Of a stretch of 64,000 nucleotides of DNA, positions 1 to 13,200 are shown piece by piece (position 1 is the first letter of the stretch; each line of letters opens with the position of its first letter). The translations under genes and the position numbers were made by a program. The stretch spans positions 6,514,529 through 6,578,528 of the forward strand of contig OZ038451.1 in the NCBI GenBank assembly GCA_964036195.1. The letters are read 5' to 3'. The DNA comes from Sphaerolaimus hirsutus (taxonomy: Eukaryota > Nematoda > Chromadorea > Monhysterida > Sphaerolaimidae). Under the pieces are notes generated by a model, which worked only from the letters and a program-made list of their open reading frames with translations, was not told where the DNA came from and made no database searches.

Positions 1-476
1 CCCCAAACCGCCCAGCTATCTATCTATCCCGGAGGCCGCTCAGCTATCTATCTATCCCGGTGGCAAAATGTTGGGCTACTACCCCCTAAACCCCCCCCCC
101 CCAAATCGCTCAGCTATCTACCTATCTGGAGCGATTTTTCAGAAACTATACCCAAATTTTCGCTCAAAATCGCTATTTTTCATACCTATATATAGATTTT
201 CACCTCCAAAATCACTGGTTCATGCGTCTAACTGCCTATTTTCAGCTATTTTAAGTACTATATGCTCTTGTATACCCATTTTGAGCTATTTTACACCTAC
301 TTTTAGCGATTTTTCTCCCTTTTCTTCCTTCTATGCCCCGAAAAAGCCTATATATCGAACCACCACAACCCCCCCCCAAACCCCCCCCCAGAAAATTTTT
401 CAGCTATCTATCCCTCCGGAGGAGCGATTTGCTATCTAGCCAACCACTCGGAGGGTCAAAATTCAAGATACCCCTG
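1..476. mobile_element. hAT-like non-autonomous element, left end cut by window edge
   Basis: This is the right-hand part of a family also seen at 12059-12560, 21488-21988 and 60128-60330. Shared landmarks are the AGCTATCTATCTATCCCGG blocks near the left, C- or G-homopolymers, and the GGAGCGATTTGCTATCTA block near the right. The right end reads ATACCCCTG at 468-476, which matches the CAGGGG...CCCCTG ends of the complete copies. The duplication cannot be tested because the left end lies outside the window. Open frames across it are chance frames. Confidence 0.75.
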
Positions 477-646
477 CTCCCCCCACTTTTGTGTCACACT
501 GTCAATTTTTGAAGTAAGGAGTAAAAGGTCTAAAAAAATTAAATTTAGAGTTTTTAGAGGAAGTAATAGTTTACTCTTCTTTTACCTTTTACTTTACCCC
601 ATATTGTTAAACCACCAAACTCCAAAAAAAAACCCAAAAAACCCAC

Positions 647-3622
647 CTGCTGCTGTTGCACAAACTTTGGATCGAGCAAATTGAGTCTCCTAGCCCTGGC
701 TTTGCCAGATCTGGCAATATCCACCCTGACAGGTTCAAAAATATAATCCCTATGGGCGATTTCCACGATGTATGAGCCAGCGGGTACGCCGCTCACACTG
801 AATGAACCATCTTCACTGAGTGGGGGGTAATTAAGTGATTTGGACACTTATTTTTATGGATTAAATTAATTATCATGATTTGTGTTGAGATGGATTGTAA
901 TTTTTATGTGCACACATAAGCACAATTTTCAAACATTTTCACATTTACAATCGCTTGTGTTGCATTTTTTCTCGCCCTCAGCCACTCCATTTGAAATGGT
1001 TCAGTGTACTTATTATTCTACAGTAATCTGACAATGTTGCGCGTCTGTTTGGCAGACGCGCGTCCGCTCAATGCATTTACGTCTGCAATCATCGAAAAAA
1101 CCAACCCCTGCACGCGCCAATAAATAGGAGCACGCGCAAAGGACTTGCGTGTGGCACAGCTGTTTCTTTTCAGCAATAGTTTTTCCATTGTGATGTAATG
1201 GCTTTGAGGTCGCCGACCACGGTGTGGGCGGGGGATTATGGGTGATAATCCAGCCGTAAAAGTAAATTAGTCTCGTAGAAAAGTATATTCCAAGACACTT
1301 TTTGAAATGCACACTTTAGGAATCAAACTCCGATTTTGTATGGGAATTCTGAGCGGCTAAAATTTGCGCAATCAATGTGTTCAATGTGATCAATGCGCAA
1401 CCCTTGACTAATCAATGTGTTTTTTTGCACAATCACAATCAAATTTCAACGTCTTTTTCAATTTCTCTGTCCTTTTTCTTTTCGTTTTCTTTTTAATAAA
1501 CAAATTTCAATGTAATTTCAATCAATTTCACTTACAAATTTCAATGTAATCAATCTCTATATAGAGTGGAAATCTGATGTAAACAGGTTCACATTGAAGT
1601 TCGTCCGGCATCATACGCAAGTCCATTACGCATGTGGCTATTTACTGGCGGAATTGCACGCCTTTGATGAACACCGCACCGACCCCTCACATGAGAATAC
1701 GTAAAACAGACAGAATGCTATAGGCCGCACGACACGATTGCTATAGGCCGCACATACGGTACTCAACAGATGCCAAGCGAAGCCAGAATAATAACTCCAC
1801 AACGTCTTTGAAATGAGTATTTGGCACAGTGCCAAGTTTTCAACAGCAAAAAAAGAAACTAACAGCAAAAATCCCACATACTGTCCGTAATTGACCAAAA
1901 CGCGTGCATCAGTGCGCCATTTGGGCCGGTCATAAATCAAAACATCCCTCCCAACGGAAGCTTTCCCTTCGATTTTGAACAATTTTGATTTCGGTCCGGC
2001 TGGCGACGCATTGCTGATTCTAAAAAAATAATTAGAGAAGGTTTTATCAAAATGTTTTTGGCTGCCAGACCAGTGACAATTAGGGTTGGGACGATATGAC
2101 TTTTCGATATCGATATTCGATATTTTTTTCTGAAACTCGATATTCGATATCGATACGATATGGACCATCGATATCGATATTCGATATTAAAAAATGCTCG
2201 ATATTCGATATCGATATTTCGATATTTTCGATATTTCGATATTTTGCTTTTGGTATAGCAGGTCATATCTCATTTGGCATGTTGCCTTTCCATTTGATCA
2301 CAAACCCAACTGATCATCTCTACTGAAAAGTAGATGATACAAATTTAAATGGCACACAATGATCAAAATGACAAAATGATTTTAAAATGTGGTAAGGAAA
2401 AGGTGCCAGCTCCATTTATAGGTGCCATGTCATGGTGTAAGTAGCTATTAAACATACATATACTCTGATGTGAACATCTGAGAGATCATTTGCACAAGAT
2501 TTGATGCTGCCGCAAGTGCTGAAACAAAAATACCTGTCATGTGAGAACAAAGTGCGCGCTTGCGCGCAAAATTTGTTAAAATTGCTTATGAAATCGCCTT
2601 CTAATAGTGCCATTCCTGGCTTATTTGAAGTCAGGCCCAGGGAGTATAGAATATCGAAAATATCGAAAAAAATGGTCGATATTCGATATCGATATTCGAT
2701 ATTTTTTCAAAATTTTCGATATCGATATTCGATATTCGATATGAAAAAATAGTCGATATCCGATATTCGATACGATATATCGTCCCAACCCTAGTGACAA
2801 TAGTGACTTTATTGCAAGTGCCCAGTCCGTTAAACCATTAACGCCAATTAAGAGCTGGGGCCAGTTCCGCAAACTGAGAAGTGAGACGTGAAATGGCAAA
2901 ATCGAATCTAAAAATATAGGCAAACAATTTCTCAGTGTTCGTTTACTAATTGGCTTAGGTCCAAGTGACACTCGTACCTCCTTCCAGAGAATGAGCGCAT
3001 CACCAAAACACTCAGACCTAAGCCTAAGCGGAGCCTAAAATATTGTGAAAATATTACAAATTTGTATGTAATCCAAATAAATGCGAAGTACAAACCGTAT
3101 CCAAATCAATAATCCCAATAGAATTTTTGGCACATGATCAAAAAAGTCGCAAAAAGAATGCCGATGAATTGAATCACTTACTGCCTTTGCCATTTCACTT
3201 CTCACTTCTCATTTTGCGGAACTGGCACATAGCCTGACAGCGTTCTGAGCAACGATACTTACCCTGCACTTTTCAGACATTTTTCTACGTTTTATATTCA
3301 TAAAACCACGGTGACATACAGTAATCTTTCAGCGTGATTCAGGATTTCATATCGAAGGTGCATAAGTCCGTTTAGTAAAAATGATGTTATGCACTGAATA
3401 AAATCTTCATTTCAGAAAGTGCATGACTGCCGTCGACTACGCAGCGATACATTTTTCACAAAATTGGACAAGTGCCAAAACTCAATTTTAATCCATAAAA
3501 CACATCCGTATCATGAAAACTCACGTAGGTGCTGCTGGGGACGTAACTGGTTTGGGTAAAACTTGAGATTGGCAAAGCGGTGTGACGATGGCCAGAAAAG
3601 CGGAAATGATGAAAAGATCCAT
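647..3622 (-). CDS. EMC7: EMC7, ER membrane protein complex subunit 7 (5' three exons; 3' end outside window)
   Basis: EMC7 is a single-pass ER membrane protein with a lumenal beta-sandwich. It is part of the EMC, which inserts and folds multipass and tail-anchored proteins. Three minus-strand exons join in frame: 3622-3525, 2019-1864 and 815-647 (98, 156 and 169 nt). Exon 1 starts with ATG at 3622 and encodes a classic signal peptide, MDLFIISAFLAIVTPLC. Exon 2 carries KLFKIEGKASVG and ARVLVNYGQYVGFL. Exon 3 carries EDGSFSVSGVPAGSYIVE and FEPVRVDI, close to the human EMC7 pattern DGSF...GSYVVEV...FDPVRVDI. All junctions are GT-AG (gtgagt, gttagt, gtgggt donors) and exon 3 ends in phase 0. The 141 residues cover the signal and beta-sandwich; the transmembrane segment and tail lie to the left of the window. 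Intron 1 holds two transposons (2081-2793, 2858-3228). Identification is firm. Confidence 0.93.
2081..2793. mobile_element. hAT-like element, TAGGGTTGGGACGATAT family
   Basis: The ends are inverted copies of TAGGGTTGGGACGATAT. The element is flanked by a perfect 8-bp duplication GTGACAAT (2073-2080 and 2794-2801). The sub-terminal arms consist of long runs of CGATATCGATATT-like units. The element sits in EMC7 intron 1. A second copy with its own duplication is at 23220-23892. The overlapping open frames of 76-116 residues are translations of the ATCGATAT repeat, not genes. Confidence 0.92.
2858..3228. mobile_element. Inverted-repeat element, CCAGTTCCGCAA family (family 2)
   Basis: The left end GGGGCCAGTTCCGCAAA and the right end TTTTGCGGAACTGGCAC are inverted repeats, followed inward by GAGAAGTGAGA / TCTCACTTCTC arms. 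It belongs to the family that forms an exact intron at 45065-45599; further copies are at 35191-35971 and 47187-47368. Here it lies inside EMC7 intron 1 and does not define the splice sites. I could not fix a target-site duplication. Confidence 0.75.
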
Positions 3623-4284
3623 AATTTCGGGCGTTGAAATAAGGAGATTATTTTTAAATTTTTAAGGATCTTCTCCAAAGCGCACAAAAACGTCACATTG
3701 TTTGTTTATGATTCAGCGCTTTGTCTGGTGAAATAAATGACGTAAAACTATTCCCAATTGTTATAGTTCAGCTTACTTAATTTTCTGTTCTTCATTCAAA
3801 CAAATTAGCACTTGTCTGTTCCCGTTTCTTACCCCGTACAAAAATAAAACATAAACACCGAACAACAAAAACCTTCCAAACATGTATCCACTTCTTTACT
3901 CGATAATAGATACAATAGAGTCAGATTATGTTAACAAGTGGGCAAACGTCCAATTAACCAGATGCGTAATGTAGTTTGAGCAGTTTTTTACTATCATTTC
4001 CTAAAAATTGCTAAAATTAGCTAAAACGGTAGAAAATTTCTTAAAACACATTGTTCTCGTGGGGTGGGAAGAGGCGCTTTAGTTAAGTCAGTTTCTATTT
4101 ATATGTACACTTGTTATCTGAAAATTTTTGGAAATTTCTAGTGATGTCAATTCGATACTGCAGTGCTTATACTGATTTCGAAACTTTTGGCCGACTTCCA
4201 ACTTGTCATACGGCTATCTCCGTCCATGATTCACACTCAACAAATTGAAAAAAAAGATAAACTTCAAAGAAATCATCCTCAAAA
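3623..4284. promoter_or_regulatory. Divergent intergenic region between EMC7 and PDCD6IP
   Basis: The start codons of EMC7 (3622, minus) and PDCD6IP (4285, plus) are 662 bp apart and point away from each other, so the gap must contain both 5' UTRs and both promoters, possibly shared. It is free of the inverted-repeat elements common elsewhere. I see no unambiguous TATA box; the sequence is AT-rich near both starts. The role is inferred from gene orientation only. Confidence 0.6.
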
Positions 4285-7200
4285 ATGAGCAGCCTCCTAT
4301 CAATCCCGTCAAAAAGGACGTACGAAGTTCAATTAGCGCCGCAAATTCGCTCGTTTATAGAGTCGCAATTTCCGGCCCAAAGCGAATCGAATCCGTTCGA
4401 AGATGATTCGCAAACGATGGACGAAGCTATTCGGGAATTTGACAAATTGAGAAATAAAGCGGTTGTAGCGCCGGGGGACAAAAGCGACGCCGGTTTGCAG
4501 GTTTTGTATAGGTTGGTTTAGTTGGCACTGTGCCAGGAGAATTTTGGGCCATTTTGATTATATGTGTGATGTTGTTGGAGGTTTTTGCTGTACCGTTGGG
4601 GGTTTTGTAAGTGTGACTAGTGATGACACTTGATTGCTTCAGACTGTTATTTTGAAAACTTTTATCTTCGAGCTGTCAACTTGAAATCAAATAATGCAGC
4701 TTCAAAAACGGCTGCTTGTTTAATTTAATTGTTTTTTCAAAAATAAATAAATAATTAAAATAAAAATGTTTAAAATGATAAATATTTATGTGATAGATAT
4801 TTAGCCTGTCATACTGCAGTAGGTCCCACACTTTCTGAAAAGCTAGAAACGTTATAAAATTAAAAGTATGGTGAGTTCTTTTTGATTTTATATTATAGTC
4901 ATTTTTCTCCACTGAACATTTTTTAATGATAACATTTATGAAACTGGTCTTTCTTCACCAAAAGTTTTCTTGACGGATCACTCAACCTAAAACTGCTGGG
5001 ACATTATTTCAGCGCCTGTTTTTAATCCCAATTTCGAAATACTCCCCCTTATCCAGATATTACGACCAGTTGTGTGCAATTGAATCGAAAATTCCTATCA
5101 CACCGACTCAAATTCCAGTTAGCTTCAAATGGAAAGATGCTTTTGATAAAGGCTCCCTGTTTTTCGGGAAAGCGTCCCTCAGTTAGTTTGTATTTATTAT
5201 GGGAAATACTATAATGTTTTACGTTTAGACTTCAGTTAGGAGGCTACATCAAATGCAGAGACGTACGCAGGATTTTTGAGCGGGGGGGGCGGATTGTATA
5301 CGGAGCCCGGCGAACGGGGGGGGGGGGGGGCGGCGCCCCCCCCCTAAATTTTGGCCCTTAAGTAAAGAAATGGAGCCATGGCGCTGGCGCCATTTGTAGG
5401 CGCCAACGCCATGGCAGTATTGGCGCTGGCGTTGGCGCCAACGTCTACTATATAGGTATCTTTATATACCTATATTTCGTACTAGAATCATGTTGGGTGC
5501 TTTTCTAACGCTGCTAGGTACCTAAAAAATACATAGTAATCATTGGGCGGGTATTTGCGCGCTCGCGCGCAAAAAATGTTTAGAAGTGCCTACAAAATCG
5601 CTTTAGAAAAGTGCCATTTCTGGCAATTTTTTTTGTCCGGCCCGGGAACGGGGGGGGGCGGCCGCCCCCCCGCCCCCCCCCCCCTGCGTACGTCCTTGAT
5701 CAAATGCATACATAAATATTTGTGAATATCGTTTGACTGAGTTGTGGGAATAGCCTGACTTTTCCGGGACCGGGATTAAGGTCTCCGGATCGGGATTTTG
5801 GACAAATTTCCAGTATTCATTTTCTAAAATTTTTCATAAAAAGTCTAATTTTTCATAAAAACCACACTTGCATATATCAACACCTGAACCTTTTCGGGGG
5901 AGGGGGGGGGAGGGGGGCGGGAGGTTCACCCCAGACCCCACTTAAACACATTTTTACACTCTCTCAAATTTGTCCATATCCTCTCAGCCCTCTCCTACGG
6001 GAGCTACGAAAAAGCCTGTGTCATGTTCAACATCGCTGCGATGCAGTCGCAAATAGCAGCCGCGCAGCCGCTACTCACGGATGAGGAATTAAAAACGGCT
6101 GCGAAACTGTGCCAACAGTCTGCGGGCATGCTGTCCGCGCTGGTGCCAGTCCCAGACCCTGTAAAATGTGCTGTAAAATGTAAAATGTCACGCAAAGTGT
6201 CTAAGGTCATGGAAAATGTCATGCAAAATGTCAAAAGTCATGGAAAATGTCCTGGAAAATGTCAAATGTCATGCAAAGTGTTAAAGTCATGGAAAATGTC
6301 GTGCACATATCTTTGCCATTTCCCAGGGCATTTGACTTTTGACACTTTGCATGACACTTTACAGGGCATTTTACATGACTTTTCACACTTTGCATGACAT
6401 TGGACATTTTCCAGTGTATCTTCCATGACTTTGACATTTGTCATGACACTTGACACTTTCCAGGGAATTTTGCATGGTCTGGAATTTGCCCCTAGAAAGA
6501 CTCGGTGCTGGGCTTGGTGCCGGCCGAGGCCACGCCCGACTTGCTGCCTGACACGCTGCAGGCGCTGGTGGCGCTCATGTTGGCCCAGGCACAGGATGCT
6601 ATATATTTGAAGGCGAATAAAGGTGGGGTGGAAGGTCAATTTTGGGTGGTTGAGAACGTGGTTTTATTCGACTGTAGCAGTTTAGATGTCAAGTCATCAA
6701 ATCAAAGTTGTCATTAAATTGCACTAAGTTGTGCATCAGATTCCATTTTTTCTTACTAGTTTTTGGGGTTGGTATGTATAAAAATATATATTAAAATCGG
6801 TAGATAAAAAAATCTCTGTCACAAATTTCTCATGCTGATTTTGAAAAATGTGAAGTGCTTTACTTTCGCAGACAAAATGAAACCAGCCCTGTTGGTAAAA
6901 GTAGCAAATCAGGCAGCCGAATTTTACCAGGAAGCTATCAGACAACTCGGCAAAGATGCTTTGAAGCCACTTTGGGAAAAGGTATTTTTTTAATATTCTT
7001 TATTTTAAATTACGTACGTGAAGTTTCATTTTGATGGAGAATTCATATTGTGCTGTAAATATTTGTATCAAATCAATTTTTATTCATACTTTATGTGTGC
7101 TGCGTTTGTGTGCATGTGATCTATATTTTTATAGATTTGGCTTTAAAAACTACAACTATTTTAACAACAACGATCAATTTGAAAAACCGTATTTTCCACA

Positions 7201-10200
7201 CCTCACCCTAAAGCCCACCGTAATTATATCTGCATTAAACTCGATCCCAATGGCATCAAATCTCAAATAACTGGGGTTAAAACGGGATTGACTTTTCGGG
7301 ATCGGGATTGGCTTTTTGAGATTTCTGGATTGAGGTTTCGGAATCGGGATCACAAAATCCCGAAATTTATCGGGATTCGAGATCGATATCCCGTTTAAAC
7401 CCTACAAATCACCCCCAAAACCCCCAATTAACCCCCCCCCCCAGGACTGGCTGCACGTGTGCACCGGTAAACAACTAGCATTCTCAGCTTTGGCCCATTA
7501 TCACCGATCAGCCGAGTGCAACCAAAACAAAGACATTGGCGAGGAATTAGCTAGACTCACGGAGGCTGCGGCCCTGATGCAAAGGGCCAGGGCCTATTTT
7601 GCAGGGGATATGTATAAAAGCGAATTGAGTGTTATACAGCGAGCTTTTGAGTCCGCTCAGAAGGATAATAATTTTATTGTGAGTTGTTGTTGTTGTTGTT
7701 TTGGTGTTGTTGTTTTTTTGGGGGGGGGGGTTGTAGGGGATAGGGGTAGAAAAAAACTTGTCCAACGACACCGGTTTTTTTAGAAAAGGTGTCAAAATCG
7801 CTTTGTTAAATACGTTGCTCATACAAGTTCTTTTTAAATATAATAAAATTCCACTCGTCAGTACCACGAGAGGATTCCCGACATCAAGTCGCTACCCGCG
7901 CTGCCCAAAGCGACCCTGGCTAAGGCGCTGCCACCCGGCGCACCTTTGAGCCAGCGATTTAAAGGTAAGCAATGCAATTATGTGTATTTGCAGCTGGCGT
8001 TTTTTGTAGCTGTATTTGCAACTTTTGACGTTTTTTTAATTTGAATTTTAATTTGAAATGAATATACTGCCCTCCTGTTTTCTATTTCTCTGCTTTAGTG
8101 AAGCTTTGTACTTGAAGCTGTGAAAGCTTGTTTCCGTGAAGTTTGCCATTTGTTTCCAATTTCTATTAATCGCAACTGCGCCATAGGCACCCCAATTTAG
8201 ACCCATTTGTGAAAAACCTAAACCCAGTCGCATTTACACCAAAATTAGTCCCAAATTCTAAATTGACGCCACCCAAAAAACCGCAGATTTATTCGCATCG
8301 CTGGTGCCGGTGGCAGTTTCCAGTGCGCTCAGCGCCTACGAGTCCCGCAAAAAAGAAATGGTCAATTTGAATGTTGGCAGATTGAGGGAGCACACGCAGC
8401 TGATGAATGCGTCAGTTTTTATTTATTTAGACATTGGCAAGGTGTAATTGGGGAAAAAGTGGGTGAAAAATAGCTAAAATTAGGTAATTACCATATTTCT
8501 TCTAATAGAAGAGCGCTGTACTATTTTTTCGTCAACTTTTTTACCTGCCGTTCTATTGGAGGCTGCCGTTCTATTCTTTCATCAATCTTTTTCACACATT
8601 TTTCTTTTGAAAAAAGTGTTTTTAATGAAACAGTAGCAACATTTAAAATACAGATCATCTATTCAAACAAAACCAAAGGTAAAAGCAACCCTGAATAATA
8701 GTTCAATCACCTTTGATGTTCTCACCGCCCGTTTTTCTAATATGTTTGTGTTTTGGCACTCTTCCAACTTAATTTCTTCCTGCCGTTCTATCAGTAGAAA
8801 TACGGTACACATGAAGTGGATTATTGCTGTTTGATGTGAAAATAGGCAAATGAGTGCAGAAATTAGCGCTTTTAAGTAAAATTCTGGGCAAAATCACTCA
8901 AAAATTGCTCCAGGGTGGCAACCCGCAAAAACTTGATCCCCGCCCAACCCAACCCCCAAATCACCCCCAAAATCCAACCCCCCCCCCAGTCTCCTAGCCT
9001 CTCTAAACCTGCCGGCGGCTCTGGACGACGTGAGCAACGCGCAGCCGCTGCCCGAGTCGCTCAGAGACAAGGCGGCCAAGGTGAAGGCCGCGGGCGGCTT
9101 CGACGACATCCGCGCCAAGATCGACGAGCTGCCCTCGTTGTTGAAGAGGAACTTGGAGATTTTGGATGAGGTCTGGGTTGGGGGGGTGATTTTGGGTTTT
9201 GTGCTGAAATGGTGTGCTGAAAGTTGAGAGAAAGCAGAGTAATGGCAAGTAAAAAGTCGAAAGCTATTTTGGCGTTTTCTTGTCACTTGCCGTTTAAATT
9301 TTTACTTGCTATTTAACTTTTCACTTATAATTTTTGTGATTTTTTACTTTTCACGTCAACTGTTTTTTTCTCCTTTTTTACGTCTCCATTAACACCGAGA
9401 CCGAAACCGCGTTCTTGTAAAAACCCTAGCCACAACTGCGGTGAAATCTCTTGGGTACATCTGCCATACAGCGCGCGCAGTGCGTTGTTGCCGCTGTGCG
9501 GTTCGAAAACACTCAGATTCGGTGCCTGTGATGAATTACAGTGACACGACGGTCTTCAGAAACCTCTTGGTGATGAAGTCACTCTGAGGCACACTCTTTC
9601 TCCGTGTTTTGATGCTTTGCCACCACATACTAGTTGACATCGCGAATTCGTGTCAACTGAATAACACAAAAAAATATTTAAACACACTTAAACACAGAAA
9701 CAAAATAAAATAATAACTCTTATTTAAGTTTCACTGTGTAAAATTAACTATGCTCTATCACATGAGAAAGTTGAAATCACATGCACACGCTAATTTTGAC
9801 GTCAACTAATCTGTGTGGTCTTCCACTTTAGTAAACATTTCACCGGTCAACTAAATTCATCCACTCAGACAACGCGACTTCTAACCGAAGAGCAAAACGG
9901 CGACAATCAATTGCGATCACAATTCAAAGAGAAATGGTCTCGGATGCCTTCTGAACAATTGACAGCGCCCTTGTGGGAGGAGCTTGGCAAATTTAAAGGC
10001 ATCGTGGAAACTGCCAAAAATGCTGATGCTGTGGTTGTGGGGAAATACAAGGCGAATGTGGAGGCCTTTAAGTTGCTGAGTAAGCCCGAGGTGAGTTTAT
10101 TTGTAGCCTTTGTTGATGGCTTTTTTGCCATTTTCATAAGTCCTCATATGGATCCAACCCCAATATAGACCCCAGCCCCCCATATAGACCCCGCAACCCC

Positions 10201-13200
10201 AGTACAGACCCCCAACCCCCATTAGACCCTCAACTCCAATATAGAACCCCAACCCCCCATATAGGCCCCAACCGTCATATACACCCCCAACCCCCATATA
10301 GACCCCCAACCGCCGTAAGGACCCCCAACCCCCGTGTAGACCCCCAACCCCCATAAAGACCCCCTGGCTGAAAAACTCTTTTTTAACACCCCCCAAACAA
10401 ATCCCTCAGCCCGAACTGCGCGCGGCGATGCCGCAAATCGACCAGTCTGGTGGCGATGTCAAAAACAATCCCGTTGTGACTGAATTACGCCAGTTGTTAG
10501 CGCAGGCGGAAAATCTGAGACAGCAAAGGGACAAAATGGAGAATGAACTGAATGATAAACAGTTTGATATGAGTGAGTTTTTGTGTGTTTTGGAAATGTT
10601 TTGTTTTCTGTCAATTGATGCGAATGGCCCTCAGTGCTCAGTGCTCACACTAGTTTTCACGCGAAATTTTGAAAACTCATAAATGGGCTTTGAACGTGTT
10701 TGAGTTTTCCACAATGAGTCATTATTAATCTCCGTCAACTGTAGTTGACGGCCACCTCATTGTAGAAAACTCAAATTTGTGAGTTTTCGAAATTTCGTGT
10801 GAAACTTAGTGTGCGCAGGCACAATAGCACACGAAAATGTAACTCGACATGCTAGTTTAAGGCCGAAATATCGGGTTGATAAATTTGGATTTTAAACACA
10901 GTCGGGTTTGAGTGAATCCTTTTCCGATCTCTGTCAGCAGCAGTTTACGGACTCATTCCGTAAATCCAAATGCGTTAAAAGCTGTTTTATAAGTTTCCTG
11001 GAAGAAACAATGTAATACGATGAGAAATCTCCTTGTATCCTCAAATGCGACACGGTCAAAAAATTTGATTGTCTAGTAGTATTCAGTCAGCAGACGATAT
11101 CTCACTTAGGGATGGAAAAAGCGCTTTTTTCCACAGCCCCGCTTTTTAAAAACGCGCACTTTTTCGCTTTTTAAGTGGCGGTTTTTTAAAAACGCTTGAA
11201 AAAAGCGCTGGCCATCCCTAATCTCACTCACTAATCAAACTTTATTCGCACCAATCAATTTGTCCCAGCGTCCGAGTTTCTGCGCGCGCTGTCTTCATCG
11301 GGTGCGGCGATGACAATCGACGAGGAGTCTTTGTCCACGCAAAAGTTAGACGAATTGTACGGCGATATAAAATCTGCAGTTGAGGAATCGTGCAGCAAAC
11401 AGGAGGAGCTTATTGCTAAGATTACGGTAGGTTTGAATAGATGGATGAGACTCTCTGCAAATAAACTACTCTGAAAATAGTAGCAGTGTGTAAGTAATTA
11501 TGACCGCTCTGTAATTAAAGGGTGTGCTTCTAAAAGTACCGATCTAAAATTTTTTCAAATTTGAGTTAGGACCATTTTTGGCATCCCCATAAAAACCCGC
11601 GTCCAAAAAATATAAAATAGGTATGTGGGGGGTGCGAAATTCAATTTTGAGATATCGGGGGCCCAAAAAATGAAAAACATGGCAAAATACAGATCCTGTA
11701 ATTTAAAAAGTACCGATCTACAAGCTTTTTCAGCTTTTGTACCTTTAAAAGTACCGATCTACAGTTTTTCCAAAATTGTGCTTTTAAAGGTACCGATCTG
11801 CACATTATTTTTTGTGCTTCTAAAAGTACCTATGTCAGATCGTTAGTTTTCAGCGCAAAAACTCATTTTGAGCTTTTTTTATTATGGGTAAAAGTACCGA
11901 TCTACATCTATCTGATTTTGTGCTTTTAAAGGTACCGATCTACATGCTATTACCAATTTGTTCCTTTAAAATGTACTGTACTACAAAAATACCATTCACT
12001 AAATTTGATATAGCTAATGTTATGTGTATAAACAACGATAATACCCATGCATGTGGATCAGGGGTATCTTGAATTTTGACCCTCCGAGTGGTTGGATAGA
12101 TAGCAAATCGCTCCTCCGGAGGGATAGATAGCTGAAAAATTTTCTGGGGGGGGGTTGTGGTGGTTCGATATATAGGCTTTTTCGGGGCATAGAAGGAAGA
12201 AAAGGGAGAAAAATCGCTATAAGTAGGTGTAAAATATCTCAAAATGGGTATACAAGAGCATATAGTACTTAAAATAGCTGAAAATAGGCAGTTAGACTCA
12301 AGAACCAGTGATTTTGGAGGAGAAAATCTATATATAGGTATGAAAAATAGCGATTTTGAGCGAAAATTGGGGTATAGTTTCTGAAAAATTGCTCCAGATA
12401 GGTAGATAGCTGGGCGATTTGGGGGGGGGGGGTTTAGGGGGTAGTAGCCCAAAATTTTGCCTCCGGGATAGATGATAGCTGAGCGGCCTCCGGGATAGAT
12501 AGATAGATAGCTGGGCGGTTTGGGGGGGGGGGGTAACCCCCCCCCCATTCGAGACCCCTGATGTGGATACCCAACAATATGCCCAAAATGCCCATACCAA
12601 AAATTCCCATACCCAATACCCACGTATGGGTATTGCATACTCCAAACTTTAAATTACGATTATCTCAAAATCGATTTTTTGTAGATCGTACTTAGAAGCA
12701 CACCCTTCAATTTCGTTTGATTTGTAAATGTACCTGCAAAGCGAGCTAATTTGCACTGCGGTCATGATTACTTACAGACCGCTAATATTTGGAGACTGAG
12801 TTTAATTGCAGATAGGCACAGGGTCATTGGTACTGTACGCTGTATGTGGGCCGCCTAGGCTATTACGGCGCTATTATGTTACACAGTAAGAGTAACTGTT
12901 ACACGGTAATAGCAACTGTTACAGTAATAGTGACTTTTACACGGTAATAGTAATTGCTACACGGTAATACTAACTGTTACACGGTAATACTAACTGTTAC
13001 ACAGTAATAGTGACTGTTATTTACATCGTAATAGTAACTGTTAGACAGTAATACCTTACACACACCAGTTGACAGTGTCAATTGGATGTCAACTAGGCCA
13101 ACTGATTACCATTCGGATTTTCGATGGTTCATTGGTATCTAGGGATGGCAAGCGCTTTTTTTAAGCGCTTTTTTTTAAAAAAACGTCGCTTTTTTTAAAA

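Noticed and set aside
1638-2168. Full 176-codon minus-strand frame as one protein
   Set aside because: Only its centre (1864-2019) is an EMC7 exon; the rest is intron and transposon read-through.
2096-2326. ATCGATATT-rich arrays taken as a CRISPR-like array
   Set aside because: The units are irregular, have no unique spacers and form the inverted arms of a transposon with an 8-bp duplication.
11940-12638. 232-codon minus-strand open frame
   Set aside because: It is the translation of the CAGGGG-family element 12059-12560; the same peptide pattern appears at 68-439, in another copy.
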